A stretch of DNA of 6,447 bases from Candidatus Aminicenantota bacterium (GTDB lineage: Bacteria; Acidobacteriota; Aminicenantia; UBA2199). The position numbers and the translations under genes are program-made. The first letter of the stretch is position 1. Each line of letters starts with the position of its first letter. A model generated the notes under the pieces. It saw only the letters and a list, made by a program, of their open reading frames with translations. It had not been told where the DNA came from and searched no databases. Location of the stretch: NCBI GenBank assembly GCA_029939015.1, contig JAOZTV010000144.1:1466-7912 (forward strand). The letters are read 5' to 3'. Below, one piece after another: positions 1 through 6,272 of the stretch.

Positions 1-24
1 AAAGAATCTTTAAAATTTCTTACT

Positions 25-56
25 CCCTGCCTCTCTGCCTCTCTGCCTACTTGCCT
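25..56. repeat. Four-unit 8-bp tandem repeat downstream of hflC
   Basis: Four consecutive 8-base units read CCCTGCCT, CTCTGCCT, CTCTGCCT and ACTTGCCT on the plus strand. The core TGCCT recurs at exact 8-base intervals (28, 36, 44, 52). On the transcribed minus strand this is a purine-rich AGGCAGAG-type array starting 8 bases after the hflC stop codon. The 63-base left end holds no gene and no convincing GC-rich hairpin with a U-tract, so the repeat is its only visible structure. Its function is unknown; it may be a small minisatellite or one copy of a dispersed intergenic repeat. Confidence 0.75.
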
Positions 57-63
57 AATATGT

Positions 64-1026
64 TTACTTCCCGTTCTTATTATATAGATATTTAAAGAAA
101 TCAGGATCGGTAGTCAAAGTTTTCCTCATTTTTGGAAGTAACTTTTCATACTGTTTTATTGCCATCCAGAAATCTGCAAATTCTTTATCTTTTGAATAAG
201 CTTTATTTCTTATTTGAAGAGATTTTGCATCAGCTTCAGCCTTAATTTCTTTAGCTCTCTTTGTTGCTTCTGACCTAATTTCTCTTAGCTCTCTTTCCAT
301 ATCACCAAGGATTTTATTTCTTTCACCTTCACCCTGTGATCTGTAAAGTTGAGCGATCTGTTCTCTTTCTTTTCTCATTCTCAAGTGGACACTTTCTGTC
401 AAATCTTTTGAATATTTAATCTGTCTTATGACAACATCAATAAGTTCAATTCCATAGTCACTAATCTCTTTCTTTGCATTTTCAAGCATCTGTTTTGAAA
501 GCTCAACTCTGCCCTTAAACTCAGCTTTGACATTATCTTCTTTGGTAGTTTCGCCACTATCTATAAGTTGATTACTGTTTTCTTGCGCATCATTTTTAAC
601 AAATTCTTCAGAGGTTTTGACAGCTTCTCTTAAATAGTTTTTTGTAATTATCTTAGTAACATTTGAGTTAATTATATCATCAAGAAGTTTATGTGCTCTC
701 TGAAATGTGTTTGCTTTTTGATAGAAAAGATCTGCATTATCAATCTTCCATCTCGCTGTTGTATCAACAAAAATAAATTGTTTTTCTTTTGTTGGTATTA
801 CCTGTGGAGAACCGTCCCATGCCTGTAGTTTTTTTGAATATTTTGTTACCTTATCAATAAATGGCATTTTAAATTTAAGCCCTGCATCTTCCTGTTTGTC
901 AATAACCTTACCAAATCTAAGTACTAATGAAAGTTCGCCTTCTTCAAGAATATAAAATGGTCCCATTAATACAAAAATCATTATTAATACTATAACAGTG
1001 ATAAATGTGATTTTTAGTTTGTTCAT
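64..1026 (-). CDS. hflC: HflC, SPFH/prohibitin-family modulator of FtsH
   Basis: This is the membrane-anchored partner of HflK. In E. coli the HflKC complex encloses FtsH and modulates its proteolysis of membrane and cytosolic substrates. The 320-residue product has a short N-terminal tail, one membrane segment (about residues 7-24), then the SPFH/Band 7 domain: an LRFGKV motif near 36-41, the TKEKQFIFVDTTARWKI stretch at 79-95, and the IRQIKYSKDLTESVHLRMRKE segment around 200-220. A long charged helix (about 215-280, RSQGEGER near 229-236) is probably coiled coil. The end, TDPDFFKYLYN, matches the SDFFRYM-type ending of E. coli HflC. A polar, acidic insertion at about 135-172 has a counterpart in the E. 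coli protein. The ATG overlaps the hflK stop codon as ATGA and is preceded by AAGGGGG at 7 bases, which supports this start and implies translational coupling. Length is close to the E. coli protein (334). The HflC assignment rather than a generic SPFH protein is strong because of gene order and the C-terminal motif. Confidence 0.93.
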   Translation of the reverse strand: MNKLKITFITVIVLIMIFVLMGPFYILEEGELSLVLRFGKVIDKQEDAGLKFKMPFIDKVTKYSKKLQAWDGSPQVIPTKEKQFIFVDTTARWKIDNADLFYQKANTFQRAHKLLDDIINSNVTKIITKNYLREAVKTSEEFVKNDAQENSNQLIDSGETTKEDNVKAEFKGRVELSKQMLENAKKEISDYGIELIDVVIRQIKYSKDLTESVHLRMRKEREQIAQLYRSQGEGERNKILGDMERELREIRSEATKRAKEIKAEADAKSLQIRNKAYSKDKEFADFWMAIKQYEKLLPKMRKTLTTDPDFFKYLYNKNGK

Positions 1027-2048
1027 TTTACTGCCCCCTTCTGGTCTGAGAGTGACTTAAATGGAATAAAATTCTTCAATTTTTTATCTATTAAGTCAAT
1101 AGATTCTGTGTTTTCAAAAACTTTTTCAAACATTTCATAGTATAGTCTCATTCTTGTTATTGCTGGATTTTTAACATATTCACCATAGACCTTATTAAAT
1201 CTTGCGATATCACCTAAGGCATTATTAATTTTTTCAGCTGCATAACCATTAGCTTCTCTAATTGTTCTTTCTTTGATACCCTTTGCCATTGGTATAGCCT
1301 TATTATACTCTTCAAGTCCCTTGTTTTTAGATGTTTCTGCATCCTGTTGTGCCTTATTAACATCTTCAAATGCTGTCTGGACACTCTTCGGTGGTACAAT
1401 GTTTTGCAGTTTAACTTCTTTAACTATTACACCAAAATTAAAGTCTTTAAAGAATTTGTTCATCAAATTCTTTCCTTCAATCTCAATTTCTTCTCTTTGT
1501 CTGCCTATTACTCCAAAAATTGTTCTATCACCGACAAGACGGTTAATAACAGATTGAGAAATATCTCTAATAGTTTTAGTTCTAATATCTATAGAACGTT
1601 TCCCATATCTGCTCTGTGTAGCAACATTACCTTCTACATTAAACAGGAATTGCTGTGGATCACTTATCTCATATTGGATAATCCATTTTACATCAACAAT
1701 GTTTAAATCTCCTGTCAACATTTCATACTCAAAAGAATAATCCCCACTTGAAAATTCAGTTTGAATTCCTGCCTTTCTTGTTCTAAATCCAAATTCAGCA
1801 GTAAATCTTCTCTTTGTTGGTACATTGATATTCTTGTCTATCCCAAAAGGCAATTTAAAATGCAATCCAGGACCCTCAATTTTTAAAAACTTTCCGAATC
1901 TTAATACAACAGCATCTTCCTGTTGGTCAACCTGATAATAACTTGAAAAAAAGATAAAAGCTACTATTAGTATAACAACACCTGCTAATATTTTTTTCGG
2001 AGACAATTTTTTCTGTAATTCTTCAAAATCAATTATATTATCTGACAT
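1023..2048 (-). CDS. hflK: HflK, SPFH/prohibitin-family modulator of FtsH
   Basis: HflK is the first gene of the hflKC pair and forms alternating heteromers with HflC around the FtsH protease at the inner membrane. The 341-residue product has a short cytoplasmic N-terminus, one membrane helix (about 18-37), then the SPFH domain: VVLRFGKF at 47-54, GPGLHFKLPFGID at 59-71, and the hallmark MLTGDLNIVDVKWIIQYEI at 110-128. QNIVPPKSVQTAFEDVNKAQ (215-234) leads into a helical coiled region, with REANGYAAEKINNALGD at 264-280 and ARFNKVYGEYVKNPAITRMR at 282-301, all typical of HflK. Compared with E. coli HflK (about 419 residues) it lacks the long Gly/Pro-rich N-terminus and much of the C-terminal tail, as is common outside proteobacteria. 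A full AGGAGG ribosome binding site lies 4 bases before the ATG. It follows gatE after a 76-base gap that may carry its own promoter, and overlaps hflC by four bases. No ftsH or hflX is present nearby. Confidence 0.94.
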   Translation of the reverse strand: MSDNIIDFEELQKKLSPKKILAGVVILIVAFIFFSSYYQVDQQEDAVVLRFGKFLKIEGPGLHFKLPFGIDKNINVPTKRRFTAEFGFRTRKAGIQTEFSSGDYSFEYEMLTGDLNIVDVKWIIQYEISDPQQFLFNVEGNVATQSRYGKRSIDIRTKTIRDISQSVINRLVGDRTIFGVIGRQREEIEIEGKNLMNKFFKDFNFGVIVKEVKLQNIVPPKSVQTAFEDVNKAQQDAETSKNKGLEEYNKAIPMAKGIKERTIREANGYAAEKINNALGDIARFNKVYGEYVKNPAITRMRLYYEMFEKVFENTESIDLIDKKLKNFIPFKSLSDQKGAVK

Positions 2049-2065
2049 ATTTCCTCCTAAGTAAT

Positions 2066-2094
2066 ATTCTACCTAAATTAAAAGGATATTGCAA
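2066..2094 (-). promoter_or_regulatory. Possible sigma-70-type promoter for hflKC
   Basis: In the 76-base gap between gatE and hflK, the minus strand has TTGCAA (2094-2089, 4 of 6 to the -35 consensus) and TAGAAT (2071-2066, 5 of 6 to the -10 consensus), separated by exactly 17 bases. Transcription would begin near position 2059, just upstream of the AGGAGG ribosome binding site (2058-2053), giving a leader of only about a dozen bases. The -35 match is weak and such hexamers are frequent in AT-rich DNA, so this is a suggestion. No intrinsic terminator is visible in the gap, so read-through from gatE is also likely. Confidence 0.4.
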
Positions 2095-2124
2095 TGATTT
2101 GAAAGGTTTTTAGTTATATAAAAG

Positions 2125-4095
2125 TTAAGCTTTGCGTACTATCTCCTCTAGTTCTCTCAGGTTTATATTGCCTGTAGCCAGTGGAGCTAATTGTCCCATT
2201 ACCCATAGGACTTCTGCATCTTTTTCTTTTGAATATCTTATGTCATTAAACTTATCTCTAATGTCTTTGATATTTGTAATTATGTTTTTTTTTGAGATGT
2301 TTTTATATTCAATTGTTGTAAGGATACTTTCAAAGTCCATATTGGGGTGTTCAAAGATAATAGGAAGTATTTTTTTTATTATATTTTGTTGGAGTTTATT
2401 ATCTTTTACAAATTTAAAAGTATCGTATATTTTATTATAATTAAATAGAGGGTTGGCATTATACTGTCCGAGTATTGATTTTAGTTTATGTCCAAAAATC
2501 GTGCCAACAAATACCGGGTCTGCCTTAAAATCAATGATAATTTTCTCAATGACAGGATACAAATTCTTACTAAGAATAAAGGGGAATGTATCTTTGGGTA
2601 TATGCCATTCTGTCATTTTATCTGTTCTCTCTAATACCGTTGATGGCAGGTTTTTTTTAATATTATCAATTAAATTTTCTTCAATTGAGAGTGGAGGAGA
2701 ATCCGTGTCAGGATACATTCTGTTTGGACCGGGTAATACTCTTTCAAATATTGTAGTACCATTTTTGAATGACTTTCTTGTCTCTTCAGGGACACCATCA
2801 AAAGCAAATTTACATCTTTCTTCAATTGTTTCAAGAGCAGTTTTAATGTCATCCTTTGGTCCCCAAAAAACAATTTGTGCATCATTTTCAAGACTACCAA
2901 GTTTTTTTGCAATTTCCTCAAAAAACTCACTGCTAAGTGTTGGCTCTAAAGACTCTGAACTTGTCATATTTGGTTTTTCAAGACAGGCGATTACCTTTAG
3001 TCTATCGGCAATTTCGTTTTCAAAACTATGACCTGGTTGTGTAAAATGAGACAAAATACCTTTGAAGTCCGGTAGGTTTACTGCATAAAGTTTATTTGAA
3101 TTATTATTCTTTAATTGAGACAGAAAATTATATTTTGATACAATTTCGTTTGATAATTTAATTTTATTAATTTCCCATTTATTGATATTTTTAACTTTTT
3201 TATTTAGAATGCTTTTTATTTCGAGAAGTGCTTTCTGTCTGAAGGCTTCAATATGAGTTAGTATCGGAATCCATTTTATATGTGCAACACCCTTAATTTC
3301 AATCCTTGTGCCGCCGGTTATACTGACATTTACATCTTCCCTGGTTGCCCCAATTCCTGTATTTACCTTTCCTGTACTACGGTTTAAAAATCTTATATAG
3401 TTGCAGGCTTCTGCAGCTTCATCTGGATTTGTCATTTCTGGATATGTAACTGTTTCTATAAGAGGAATTCCAAGCCTGTCAGTTTTATAGGTTCTATCAT
3501 GTCCAATATCTGAGATTTCTCTACATGAATCTTCTTCAATGCTTAATTGAATTATCCTGATGGTTTTTTTACTCAGTGGTATTTCACCTTCTATACCTAC
3601 AATTGCGGTTCTTTGAAAACCAGCAGGAATACTTCCGTCAAGATATTGCTTTCTCGTTATATGTAATTCTCCAACTATGCTTGAACCGAGAAGGACGGCA
3701 ATTTCAATAGCCTTATTTAAAGCGTCTTGATTTATTTGAAATGGGGGAGTATCGTCAATTTCATAAGTACAGGAGGATTCGTTTTTAATCCTGTATTTTA
3801 TGTTTTTTCTGGTCTTTTGTTCCATTAATGCTGTACCGTCATATTCTCCAAGTTCGCTGAGAGTTGGACGCATATGTCTTATTACCTCATTATCAAATTC
3901 ATCATCTTTTTGGTAAAGACCGGCAGGACATCTACAGAATAGTTTTTTTTCTGTTTTTAATTGTTGATGAACTTCAAGCCCACATCTAAAACCTAATTTT
4001 TTGTATTTAGCTTCGGATGTTTCGCTTCTTTTTGTATATCCTACCTTCTTCTTTGTCTTTTCGTAATTTTCAATTGGATTAAATAATTTTTTCAT
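2125..4095 (-). CDS. gatE: Archaeal-type Glu-tRNA(Gln) amidotransferase subunit E (GatE)
   Basis: GatE is the tRNA-binding and Glu-activating subunit of GatDE, which converts Glu-tRNA(Gln) to Gln-tRNA(Gln) in the cytoplasm using ammonia released by GatD. The 656-residue product carries the GatB/GatE catalytic core: GLEVHQQLKT at 39-48, LFCRCP at 52-57, RHMRPTLSELGEYD at 73-86, RKQYLDGSIPAGFQRTAIVG at 148-167, and TDRLGIPLIETVT at 205-217. GatE rather than GatB is shown by the GLExHQQL form, by length (GatB is about 480), and by an AspRS-like GAD insertion (about 343-440, with QPGHSFENEIADRLKV at 353-368 and FDGVPEETR at 432-440), followed by PGPNRMYPDTDSPP at 455-468. The C-terminal part (about 500-656) is helical and Lys/Asn/Ile-rich, ending in MGQLAPLATGNINLRELEEI, a YqeY-like tail. 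A 28-residue charged extension precedes the usual family start. The partner gatD is not in the window. The gene follows rfaE1 by 9 bases and is probably co-transcribed with the LPS genes. GatE was described as archaeal, so its occurrence beside LPS genes suggests horizontal origin or a bacterial GatE branch. Confidence 0.9.
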   Translation of the reverse strand: MKKLFNPIENYEKTKKKVGYTKRSETSEAKYKKLGFRCGLEVHQQLKTEKKLFCRCPAGLYQKDDEFDNEVIRHMRPTLSELGEYDGTALMEQKTRKNIKYRIKNESSCTYEIDDTPPFQINQDALNKAIEIAVLLGSSIVGELHITRKQYLDGSIPAGFQRTAIVGIEGEIPLSKKTIRIIQLSIEEDSCREISDIGHDRTYKTDRLGIPLIETVTYPEMTNPDEAAEACNYIRFLNRSTGKVNTGIGATREDVNVSITGGTRIEIKGVAHIKWIPILTHIEAFRQKALLEIKSILNKKVKNINKWEINKIKLSNEIVSKYNFLSQLKNNNSNKLYAVNLPDFKGILSHFTQPGHSFENEIADRLKVIACLEKPNMTSSESLEPTLSSEFFEEIAKKLGSLENDAQIVFWGPKDDIKTALETIEERCKFAFDGVPEETRKSFKNGTTIFERVLPGPNRMYPDTDSPPLSIEENLIDNIKKNLPSTVLERTDKMTEWHIPKDTFPFILSKNLYPVIEKIIIDFKADPVFVGTIFGHKLKSILGQYNANPLFNYNKIYDTFKFVKDNKLQQNIIKKILPIIFEHPNMDFESILTTIEYKNISKKNIITNIKDIRDKFNDIRYSKEKDAEVLWVMGQLAPLATGNINLRELEEIVRKA

Positions 4096-4102
4096 TGTTT
4101 TT

Positions 4103-4106
4103 CCTC
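4103..4106 (-). promoter_or_regulatory. gatE ribosome binding site overlapping the rfaE1 stop
   Basis: On the minus strand the last bases of rfaE1 read TCATGAGGAAAAACA before the gatE ATG. The GAGG core lies 7 bases from the ATG, and its first two bases are the last two of the rfaE1 TGA stop codon. This fixes the gatE start at 4095 and makes it likely that ribosomes finishing rfaE1 help start gatE. Confidence 0.6.
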
Positions 4107-5091
4107 ATGATACTGTATTTCTGATTCTCTTTTGTTTTAATCTTTCTAATATTGTTACATCTGTAACCTGGGCTGTACCTATTTTTTCTATTGCAATTGA
4201 AGCTGCTGCATTTGCAAGGACTATTGCCTCTTTTAAACTCGCACCTGAAACCAGAGATAACATTATTACTGAAACTACCGTATCTCCAGCACCTGTAACG
4301 TCAAAAACTTCATGGCTTAAAACAGGTATTGTAAAAGCTTTTTTTCCTTTTTCAGCAGCTGTAATTCCGTCTTCGCCTCTTGTAATGATAGAGTATTTTG
4401 TGTTAAATTTTTTTTGAATAGTTCTAACGGCTGTTATAATGTCTTTCTCTTCATTAAGCTTTTTGCCTATGATACCTTCAGCTTCATTCTTATTTGGAGT
4501 TATAGCTGTAACATCTTTATATAAATCAAAATTTGGTGGCTTGGGGTCAACGATTATAGGGATATTCATGTTTATTGCTTTTTGTTTCAATAGGACAATA
4601 ATGTTTTTGTTTAAAGTACCCTTTGCATAATCTGATACAATAATTCCATCTATTTCTAACTCTTCAATTATTTTTCTCAGCTTTTTTTCATCTTCATCTG
4701 AAATAAAAATATCTTCTTCTCTATCTACCCTTACTATCTGTTGTCTTTTTGCAAGAATTCTTGTTTTAATAAGGGTTTGATTATTGCTTGATTTAATTGC
4801 AAGATTATTATCACTTTTAAGTTTGAATATTTCTTTTGAATAAATATCATCTCCAACAATTCCAAGAAGTATCCCATTGCCACTTAAACTATCAATATTT
4901 GAGGCAACATTACCTGCACCTCCAATTCTAAAGTCTTCTTTTTTAACCTTGACTATCGGAACAGGAGCCTCTGGTGATATTCTTTCAACCTCACCAAAGA
5001 TGTATCTGTCAAATATTATATCTCCATATACAAGAATTTTCTTGTTTTTAAATGAATTAATTATGGTCTCGGCACGTTTTTGAGAAATCAT
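4105..5091 (-). CDS. rfaE1: D-glycero-beta-D-manno-heptose-7-phosphate kinase
   Basis: This enzyme (RfaE1/HldA, equal to the N-terminal half of HldE) phosphorylates D-glycero-D-manno-heptose 7-phosphate at C1 with ATP, a cytoplasmic step in making ADP-heptose for the LPS inner core. The 328-residue product is a full PfkB/ribokinase-fold kinase: VYGDIIFDRYIFGEVERISP at 21-40 and EAPVPIV at 41-47 are typical of RfaE domain I, with GGAGN at 57-61, VDPK at 181-184, TPNKNEAE at 198-205, TRGEDG at 238-242 and the signature DVTGAGDT at 264-271, where D270 is the expected catalytic base. It ends at the end of the kinase domain, so the nucleotidyltransferase half present in E. coli HldE (about 475 residues) must be a separate gene elsewhere. 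The ATG overlaps the upstream ligase stop as ATGA, and AAGGAG lies 8 bases ahead, supporting this start. Neighbouring heptosyltransferase and ligase genes fit the role. Substrate anomer (beta versus alpha) is inferred from similarity to RfaE. Confidence 0.93.
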   Translation of the reverse strand: MISQKRAETIINSFKNKKILVYGDIIFDRYIFGEVERISPEAPVPIVKVKKEDFRIGGAGNVASNIDSLSGNGILLGIVGDDIYSKEIFKLKSDNNLAIKSSNNQTLIKTRILAKRQQIVRVDREEDIFISDEDEKKLRKIIEELEIDGIIVSDYAKGTLNKNIIVLLKQKAINMNIPIIVDPKPPNFDLYKDVTAITPNKNEAEGIIGKKLNEEKDIITAVRTIQKKFNTKYSIITRGEDGITAAEKGKKAFTIPVLSHEVFDVTGAGDTVVSVIMLSLVSGASLKEAIVLANAAASIAIEKIGTAQVTDVTILERLKQKRIRNTVS

Positions 5092-6272
5092 TTTTTAATC
5101 TCCTTATTTGGCAAGGTATCTATAAAAGGAAGTGAGAGGAAGAAGAAGAGAATAAACTTTATCTGAGAATGTCCAAAATTATACTCGAACATACCTGCAA
5201 TTAAAAACCCAAAGAATGTGAATAACACTCCTATAGCAAGTTTCTGTTGAAATACGCTTCCTGTTTTTATCTTTTTTATAAGATTATATATTATTGAAAT
5301 AAAAACTAGAATTAATGCTAATAATGTAAATATTCCTCTCTCTGCCAGAGTTTGAATGAAATTATTATGAAGATGTTCGTTCAATGGTGCACCCTCTGGT
5401 TTATACTTGTCATAAACTTTTTTTATATTATTGGCACCAACCCCAAAAAATGGGTATTCTTTGAAAATATTAAAACCTGTCTCTGCCATATATATTCTAT
5501 CCATATTTGTTTCATTTTTGAGGTCAACGATAGACGTAAACCTGCTTTTAACTGAATTTGGAAGAAAGATTGCAAAAATTATCAATAATGGAATAATGGC
5601 ATATAATACCTTATAATTAAAATAAATAATAAATAAACCAAGGGCAAAGAATGTACCAACCCAAACCGACCTTGTTAAAGAGGCTGCAATAGCAACACTA
5701 ATTGGAATCATAATTGCAAAATAAATCATTCTATTCTTTTTATTTTCATAAAAGGCTTTTATGATAAAAAATATGAAAACAAACATCATTAGACCTGCAA
5801 ATGTCATCCAATGAGATGTAAATCCTTTTATACGTCTATCAAGTGTAATTCCCCATGTAATTCCCTGATAAATTCCGTAAAAAGAGTGTAACAAGGCTGA
5901 AATTAAAATTACCCAAAGAGATGTTTTTATCCTTTTTTCTGTATTGAGAATAAGGAAAAACAAGGGAAATAGCAGGAAAATAAAAAGTTCCTTGCTATCA
6001 ACAAAGCTTTCTTTTCTGTCTAATGAGAAAATTACTGACATTAGAGTAAATAGAATATATAGAGCAAAATACTTTATAAATGGTGGCAGGTGCTTTTTAA
6101 TAGTAAACTTTTCTATTGAGTGTTTTTTGCCTGATATAAAATAAATAATTAATCCTAAAGACAGAAAGGTAAATAATATATAAGCAGCACCAATTGAAAT
6201 ATTTATTAAAAAAATAAAACCTAATAGACAATAATAATAAATATTATCAGAAATGTTTAATAATCGCTTCAT
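5088..6272 (-). CDS. O-antigen ligase/polymerase family membrane protein (Wzy_C type)
   Basis: A 394-residue polytopic inner-membrane protein of the O-antigen ligase (WaaL)/polymerase (Wzy) superfamily, which transfers undecaprenyl-linked glycans at the periplasmic face. About eleven hydrophobic segments are visible (roughly 13-46 as two, 67-83, 96-109, 118-134, 154-173, 181-198, 203-218, 222-237, 315-331, 345-362, 370-383). The large loop between 238 and 314 carries FGVGANN (276-282) and the family hallmark HLHNNFIQTLAERG (300-313), whose histidine is the expected functional residue. LTRSVWVG (199-206) gives the conserved arginine. Context with a heptosyltransferase and heptose kinase favours ligation to LPS core, but WaaL and Wzy cannot be separated by sequence alone, so no symbol is given. 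A TTG at 6284 would add four residues, but the AGGAG directly abuts it with no spacer, whereas the ATG at 6272 lies 12 bases downstream, so the ATG is preferred. The gene overlaps the upstream glycosyltransferase by 26 bases and rfaE1 by 4. Confidence 0.88.
   Translation of the reverse strand: MKRLLNISDNIYYYCLLGFIFLINISIGAAYILFTFLSLGLIIYFISGKKHSIEKFTIKKHLPPFIKYFALYILFTLMSVIFSLDRKESFVDSKELFIFLLFPLFFLILNTEKRIKTSLWVILISALLHSFYGIYQGITWGITLDRRIKGFTSHWMTFAGLMMFVFIFFIIKAFYENKKNRMIYFAIMIPISVAIAASLTRSVWVGTFFALGLFIIYFNYKVLYAIIPLLIIFAIFLPNSVKSRFTSIVDLKNETNMDRIYMAETGFNIFKEYPFFGVGANNIKKVYDKYKPEGAPLNEHLHNNFIQTLAERGIFTLLALILVFISIIYNLIKKIKTGSVFQQKLAIGVLFTFFGFLIAGMFEYNFGHSQIKFILFFFLSLPFIDTLPNKEIKK

Noticed and set aside
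1..24. The palindrome AAAGA-A-TCTTT (1-11) and neighbouring AT-rich inverted repeats as an hflC terminator.
   Set aside because: The arms are short and almost wholly A/T, there is no following U-tract within view, and the sequence is cut by the window edge.
505..625. Acidic, polar stretch in HflC (about residues 135-172) as an unusual insertion.
   Set aside because: E. coli HflC has a comparable acidic insertion at the same place, so it is a family feature.
1273..1706. Plus-strand open frames of 94 and 119 codons opposite hflK.
   Set aside because: They lie entirely within the well-supported hflK gene, have no recognisable domain or ribosome binding site, and are low-stop shadows.
2453..3031. 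Plus-strand open frame of 192 codons opposite gatE.
   Set aside because: It is antisense to the conserved GAD-domain region of gatE. Its Ser/Leu/Phe/Ile-rich composition is what the reverse complement of an AT-rich gene gives, and no family is recognised.
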